Shown: positions 21,323-24,852 of the stretch, piece after piece
Layout: every line of letters begins with the position of its first letter
Position numbering within the stretch: position 1 is the first letter of the stretch
Source of the DNA: a virus
DNA length: 24,852 nucleotides
Direction: 5' to 3' (one strand)
Virus record (IMG/VR): IMGVR_UViG_3300043469_000382
Coordinates: 1 to 24,852 of that record
The notes under the pieces: model-generated
The model's database searches: none
What the model was told of the DNA's origin: nothing
The model's input: the letters and a program-made list of their open reading frames with translations, nothing else
Translations under genes and position numbers: made by a program

Positions 21323-22366
21323 TTAGACGACTTCGTACACGGCAGAGCCGGTGAAGTGCTTGCCAGTCAGACCACCGGTCCAGGTCATGGCGCGGTACAG
21401 GACGTACTGGTCATGCGGACGAGCCGGGTTGTGCTGCTTCTTGTCTTCACCGTCCATCACCATAAGGTTGATGTTGTTGGTGTCGATGAAGTAGGCGCGG
21501 TTCGTGTAGCCCAGGTCGTCGAGGGTCGGGTCGTAGAGGAACTCGCCGATACCCTGCATCGTGATGCCGGACAGACCGATGTCGGTGTTGCCCTTCGCGA
21601 AGCCGGACTGGGTGTAGGTACCCTTGCTGGTGATTTCGAGGTCGAGCTTCTCAAGGAAGCCGGAACCGCAAAGGACCAAGGAGGGCTTGCCACCGAAGCG
21701 GGTCAGCTGGCGGACTTCCTTGCGGAGGAACTCGCTGATCTTCTGCTGGCCGGAGACGTAGGTGATCGCGTTAGCGCCGACGGCGGCGCGGTTGCGCCAC
21801 TTGGCGTTGGTAGCGCGGTCGATACCGCCGACGGTGCCGGTGGTGGGGTCGTCCGTGATGAGGGAGGTGATGCCGGCGACCTTCTTCGGGTCAGCCAGGC
21901 CGTTGGACCAGAGCATCTCGTTGAACGAGCGCGCCCAGCCTTCAGCCATGTCCTTGAGCTTTTCGTCGAGGATGCCGGTAAGGACCGTGAGGTCGCGTTC
22001 CGAATGCTTGGAGGTGGAGGCACCGGTGGTGGAATCCGTGACGGAAAGGCCATCGTGCTTCAGCTCGGTGAGCGTCAGCGAGATGCCGGCATGGATTTCC
22101 TTCCATTGGTAGTTAGCGCGCTTCGTGTTAGCCGGGTTGGCGTACGAGACGGTGTCGTTGTGGGTGAAGCCAGCAATCGAGGTCGTGTAGTCAAACACGA
22201 CAGGGATGCTGATGTTACCCTTACCACCGGGGAAAGTCTTCTGCTTGCTGGTGAGAGCCTTGAGCAGCGGCTTTTCCTGGATGTTCTGGGCGAAGGCCGG
22301 ACCCTTGATGTAGTAATCGAGGGCCGACGCGGCGATGTTAGCGAGTTCGGCGTTAGAGAAGGCCAT
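21323..22366 (-). CDS. Major capsid protein (HK97-fold type)
   Basis: This 347-aa protein follows the scaffold gene. The N-terminal helix (FSNAELANIAASALDYYIKG) is followed by PLLKALTSKQKTFPGGKGNI, SIPVVFDYTT, YANPANTKRANYQWKEIHAG and LTLTELKHDG. The C-terminal half includes LVLCGSGFLEKLDLEITSKG, IGLSGITMQGIGEFLYDPTL and a closing YVLYRAMTWTGGLTGKHFTG. This is the usual course of HK97-type coats that lack a cleaved prodomain: N-arm, E-loop, long spine helix, A-domain. Hundreds of copies would form the shell. The start ATG 22366 follows a 14-base A/T-rich spacer with no Shine-Dalgarno sequence, unusual for the most abundant virion protein. Confidence 0.87.
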   Translation of the reverse strand: MAFSNAELANIAASALDYYIKGPAFAQNIQEKPLLKALTSKQKTFPGGKGNISIPVVFDYTTSIAGFTHNDTVSYANPANTKRANYQWKEIHAGISLTLTELKHDGLSVTDSTTGASTSKHSERDLTVLTGILDEKLKDMAEGWARSFNEMLWSNGLADPKKVAGITSLITDDPTTGTVGGIDRATNAKWRNRAAVGANAITYVSGQQKISEFLRKEVRQLTRFGGKPSLVLCGSGFLEKLDLEITSKGTYTQSGFAKGNTDIGLSGITMQGIGEFLYDPTLDDLGYTNRAYFIDTNNINLMVMDGEDKKQHNPARPHDQYVLYRAMTWTGGLTGKHFTGSAVYEVV

Positions 22367-22380
22367 AGGTTTTTATAGGT

Positions 22381-23403
22381 TTAGCGGGTTTGCATTGCGC
22401 CGAGACGCACCGCCTCCAGGAGGCTGCGCGGCTGGGCCGTTGCGTGGGCGGACGACGTGGAGCTTGATACATGATTTACAGGTCTGCGCTGGGGTGCGAA
22501 TCGGGAAAGCCGCTCCTTGATAGTGGAGTGGGCGCGCTCGACGAGCGCAAGAGCCTCCTCCGGAGTCGTCGGCTTTTCCGCCTGCAACATCAGTTTGACC
22601 TGGTCGATGACCATCTCCTGTTTGGCGGACCAATCGGGATCCTTGACCCTCATCTGCTGTTCCCAACCAACCACCGCAGAATGGATGTTGCCGCGAGACT
22701 GTTGTTCCCGCTGCTGCATCGCATTCGCCTGTTGCTGCTGATAAAGACCCTGCTGTGCTTTGAGCATGGCAAGTTCCTTCGCGCTTTCTTCATCGACGTA
22801 ACCCTCTTCGACCTTTTTCTGGATATCCGGGGGTAGCGTCGCTCCGACGAAAGCATCGAGCCGCGACTTGTATTCGCTGATCCTCTTGTGGGCTTCGACC
22901 GGGTTGGTCTTCATTAGGGCCATGATCTGGAACCCTTCTGCGACTTCATCGGTGGACAACCCATTCGCGGACATGAAGGTAGTGACCTTTCGGAATTCTT
23001 CCGATTCGGCGCGGTATGCATCACGCTCCGTGATCATCTCCTTCCAGCGAGGGTGGTTGTGGAACGGCAGTTTCTTGTCAGCTTCCGGAGAGGATTTGCC
23101 CTTCGCTGTGTCGTCCAGACTAGGCGTAGAGTTTCCTTCTCCATCGGCGGATTTGCCGTTGGTTTCCACGGTGGACGATTCCGCGTCAGCCGATCCCTGC
23201 GCCGCGCGTTTGACGGCGTCGAGCAGGGATTTAGGCTTCTTGTTAGCGTCCTGGTCGCCCGACTCCGACGAGGTAGTCTGGCTGGTTTCTTTAGCGTCGG
23301 CCGCTACCGGAGCAGTTTCCTGTTCCGGAGTGGAAATGGGTTCTGGCGCGGGAGCGTTGTCCTGCGTTTCGAGGGCGTCGGTTGGCTCGGTTGGATCGGG
23401 CAT
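22381..23403 (-). CDS. Capsid scaffolding protein
   Basis: This 340-aa protein lies between portal and capsid. The first third is an acidic, Glu/Asp/Ser/Pro/Thr-rich disordered region (DPTEPTDALETQDNAPAPEP). The middle is a charged coiled coil with KKVEEGYVDEESAKELAMLK and Gln-rich YQQQQANAMQQREQQ. The C-terminus is basic (LSRFAPQRRPVNHV...LLEAVRLGAMQTR), as expected for a coat-binding tail. Scaffolds direct procapsid assembly and then leave. The match is by composition and position rather than sequence motifs. The ATG at 23403 has no Shine-Dalgarno sequence. Confidence 0.8.
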   Translation of the reverse strand: MPDPTEPTDALETQDNAPAPEPISTPEQETAPVAADAKETSQTTSSESGDQDANKKPKSLLDAVKRAAQGSADAESSTVETNGKSADGEGNSTPSLDDTAKGKSSPEADKKLPFHNHPRWKEMITERDAYRAESEEFRKVTTFMSANGLSTDEVAEGFQIMALMKTNPVEAHKRISEYKSRLDAFVGATLPPDIQKKVEEGYVDEESAKELAMLKAQQGLYQQQQANAMQQREQQSRGNIHSAVVGWEQQMRVKDPDWSAKQEMVIDQVKLMLQAEKPTTPEEALALVERAHSTIKERLSRFAPQRRPVNHVSSSTSSAHATAQPRSLLEAVRLGAMQTR

Positions 23404-23434
23404 GAGATTACTATACGCTACGATTTATCTTAAA

Positions 23435-24852
23435 TCAAGCGTTGGGGTACTGGACGCCTTGCTGACGGATGTCAGCCGGCGATGCGGGAGCGGTCGGTCC
23501 GTCCGCACCAGGCGCGCCGGGAGCGGGAGCGACGTTGGTCGCACCGGCGGCACCCTGCATGTTCGGGTCGGAAGCAGGATCGCCTTGGGCGAGCTGCTTC
23601 TGGGCGTTCATGGCTACGATGGACGGCAAGGCGGCACGGATCGCGTCCGTGATGTCCATGCCATCGTCCATGCGTTTGAGGGCTTCCTTCGCCATGAATT
23701 CGGGATTCATGCCGGGGATCTGGAGCAGGATTGGGGCGATACGCTCAAAGTTCTGAATCTGGATGGCCTTGTTGGGGCGACCGTTGGAGCCGGCTTCGAC
23801 TTCAAGCATCAGCTCCTGGGCGACTTCGCTGGCCGTGAGTTGCGGCCATACTGCGCCAGGACCGGCGATCTTCATCACAGTCTGCTGATCCATCTGGACG
23901 AGCAGCACCTGGCCGGCAGCCCGCGCCAGTTCGCCGAGGAAGTCTTCAAGGTCGTCCACGTTGGACGACAGACTGGACATACGGCTACCTTCGGCGACGG
24001 AGACTTCCGTGGCGGTAGACGCCGACGTACCGCCGAGGTTAGCCTCCTGGCTGCCCACCACACGCATCATGTCGTCCAATAGCATGGACGTGTCGTACAG
24101 GCTAGGGTCGATAGGGGCGTGTTGGACCGGCTGGAGGATGGAGTTGACGGCCTGTCCGGGCGACAGGTTCTGGAGTTTGATGACCGCGTTGGCGGGGTGT
24201 GCCTGGAGGTTGGAGATGTCCTTCTCGGACAACGCACCTTCGTAGGTGGCGTACAGGGGGCGGTTGGCGAAGCGATGCTCGCGGAGAGCCTGTCGCGCGC
24301 GGTTGTATTCCTTCTGCACCGGCATCAGCAAGCGGACGTCGGAAGGCGGGATGACGTCCGTGTCGGAATCGACTTCGTTGAAGATCAGCGGGAAGAAAGG
24401 CCAGAAGCGTTCAAGGTCGAGGGTGGGGGCTTCCGGTTCCTTGAGGAAATCGTGGTAGCCGTCGCACACGACGTAGCAAAGTCCGTCCTTCTTGGAATAG
24501 ATTTCCCAGATGGTTGCCTTGTCGCACTTGTCGTCGCCTTCGTTCTTGTCTTCGTAGGCCGTGAATTCCTTACCAAGGTCGATCTTGTAGACTTCCTTCA
24601 CTTCGTCCAGGTCGAGGATGAATTCCTGCGCGATCCAGTCAGCACCGACGAAGCCGGACAACTGACGGCACTTCGGATCGACGATGATGGAGTTGGACAT
24701 CGGGAAGTCGAAGACGATGCCTTCGCGTACGATGACGTCCTGCTTGGACTGGATGGACTTGAGGAGCAGGCGGAGTTGCTCCATCTTCGCGTTGTCTTCA
24801 GAGAACTTCTCGTCCTGCTTGTCAGCACCGAGACGCTCAAGGGTCGTCATCT
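23435..24852 (-). CDS. Portal protein, C-terminal part (5' end beyond the window)
   Basis: The frame is open to the right edge. The visible part starts well inside a portal: FDFPMSNSIIVDPKCRQLSG, then ADWIAQEFILDLDEVKEVYK, then a clip/stem stretch DVRLLMPVQKEYNRARQALR and SASTATEVSVAEGSRMSSLS, and a C-terminal Pro/Ala/Gly-rich tail. 'Q-E-.N-.R-.-..' followed by '...-A-T-.-..-E' is the usual signature of podovirus portals (T7 gp8, P22 gp1). The Met codon at 24850 is probably internal, because portals of this kind have additional N-terminal wing sequence. The dodecamer is the DNA gate and the seed for head assembly. It ends 31 bases before the scaffold start. Confidence 0.83.
   Translation of the reverse strand, partial: MTTLERLGADKQDEKFSEDNAKMEQLRLLLKSIQSKQDVIVREGIVFDFPMSNSIIVDPKCRQLSGFVGADWIAQEFILDLDEVKEVYKIDLGKEFTAYEDKNEGDDKCDKATIWEIYSKKDGLCYVVCDGYHDFLKEPEAPTLDLERFWPFFPLIFNEVDSDTDVIPPSDVRLLMPVQKEYNRARQALREHRFANRPLYATYEGALSEKDISNLQAHPANAVIKLQNLSPGQAVNSILQPVQHAPIDPSLYDTSMLLDDMMRVVGSQEANLGGTSASTATEVSVAEGSRMSSLSSNVDDLEDFLGELARAAGQVLLVQMDQQTVMKIAGPGAVWPQLTASEVAQELMLEVEAGSNGRPNKAIQIQNFERIAPILLQIPGMNPEFMAKEALKRMDDGMDITDAIRAALPSIVAMNAQKQLAQGDPASDPNMQGAAGATNVAPAPGAPGADGPTAPASPADIRQQGVQYPNA

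Noticed and set aside
1-24852. tRNA genes, insertion sequences, integrase or attachment sites, phage-type RNA polymerase promoters
   Set aside because: None could be recognised by reading. A covariance-model search and a repeated-motif search on the full genome would be needed to exclude them.

Overview
This window is a piece of a tailed-phage genome (podovirus-like, T7-like virion gene order), about 55-58% G+C by eye. It is cut at both ends: a superfamily II helicase is truncated at the left edge and a portal protein at the right edge. Every recognisable gene except one lies on the minus strand, so the biological reading order is right to left.

Right two thirds (24852 to 5790), virion block. 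The order is portal, scaffold, major capsid protein, a 98-aa protein, gp11/gp4-like adaptor, 886-aa tail nozzle (T7 gp12 / P22 gp10 type), a GNAT-like gp13-type internal protein, then a run of internal (ejection) proteins. Four consecutive proteins in that run begin Met-Cys, as T7 gp14 does. They are followed by a 466-aa gp15-position protein and a giant 2551-aa gp16-position protein. This matches T7 genes 8 to 16 in order. The giant protein is a string of modules joined by Pro/Ala-rich linkers, and it carries a recognisable ADP-ribosyltransferase-type 'polyvalent protein' domain. The only convincing terminator lies just after the capsid gene.

Middle (5790 to 3288), small genes and lysis cassette. 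It holds a DUF1599-like protein, a small ββα/HNH-like nuclease with no ordinary start codon, a 43-aa one-helix membrane protein, a lipoprotein with C-terminal membrane helices (unimolecular-spanin layout), a small HEFLH protein, a three-helix holin and a two-helix membrane protein. No conventional endolysin and no tail fibre is visible.

Left (3287 to 1), control and DNA metabolism. A small histone-fold-like protein is the only plus-strand gene. It diverges from a Cro/YdaS-like HTH gene, with an operator-like inverted repeat between them. The HTH gene leads a minus-strand set: a conserved recombination-neighbourhood protein, a Sak4-like ATPase, a DUF669-type single-strand-binding protein, a 62-bp inverted repeat, and the helicase.

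Translation signals are unusual. Most starts lack a Shine-Dalgarno sequence. Virion genes are chained by TAATG overlaps or 3-5-base gaps, and several left-arm genes share a CCCAAC-type leader just before the start codon. This suggests a host lineage that does not rely on Shine-Dalgarno initiation. The host cannot be named from this window.
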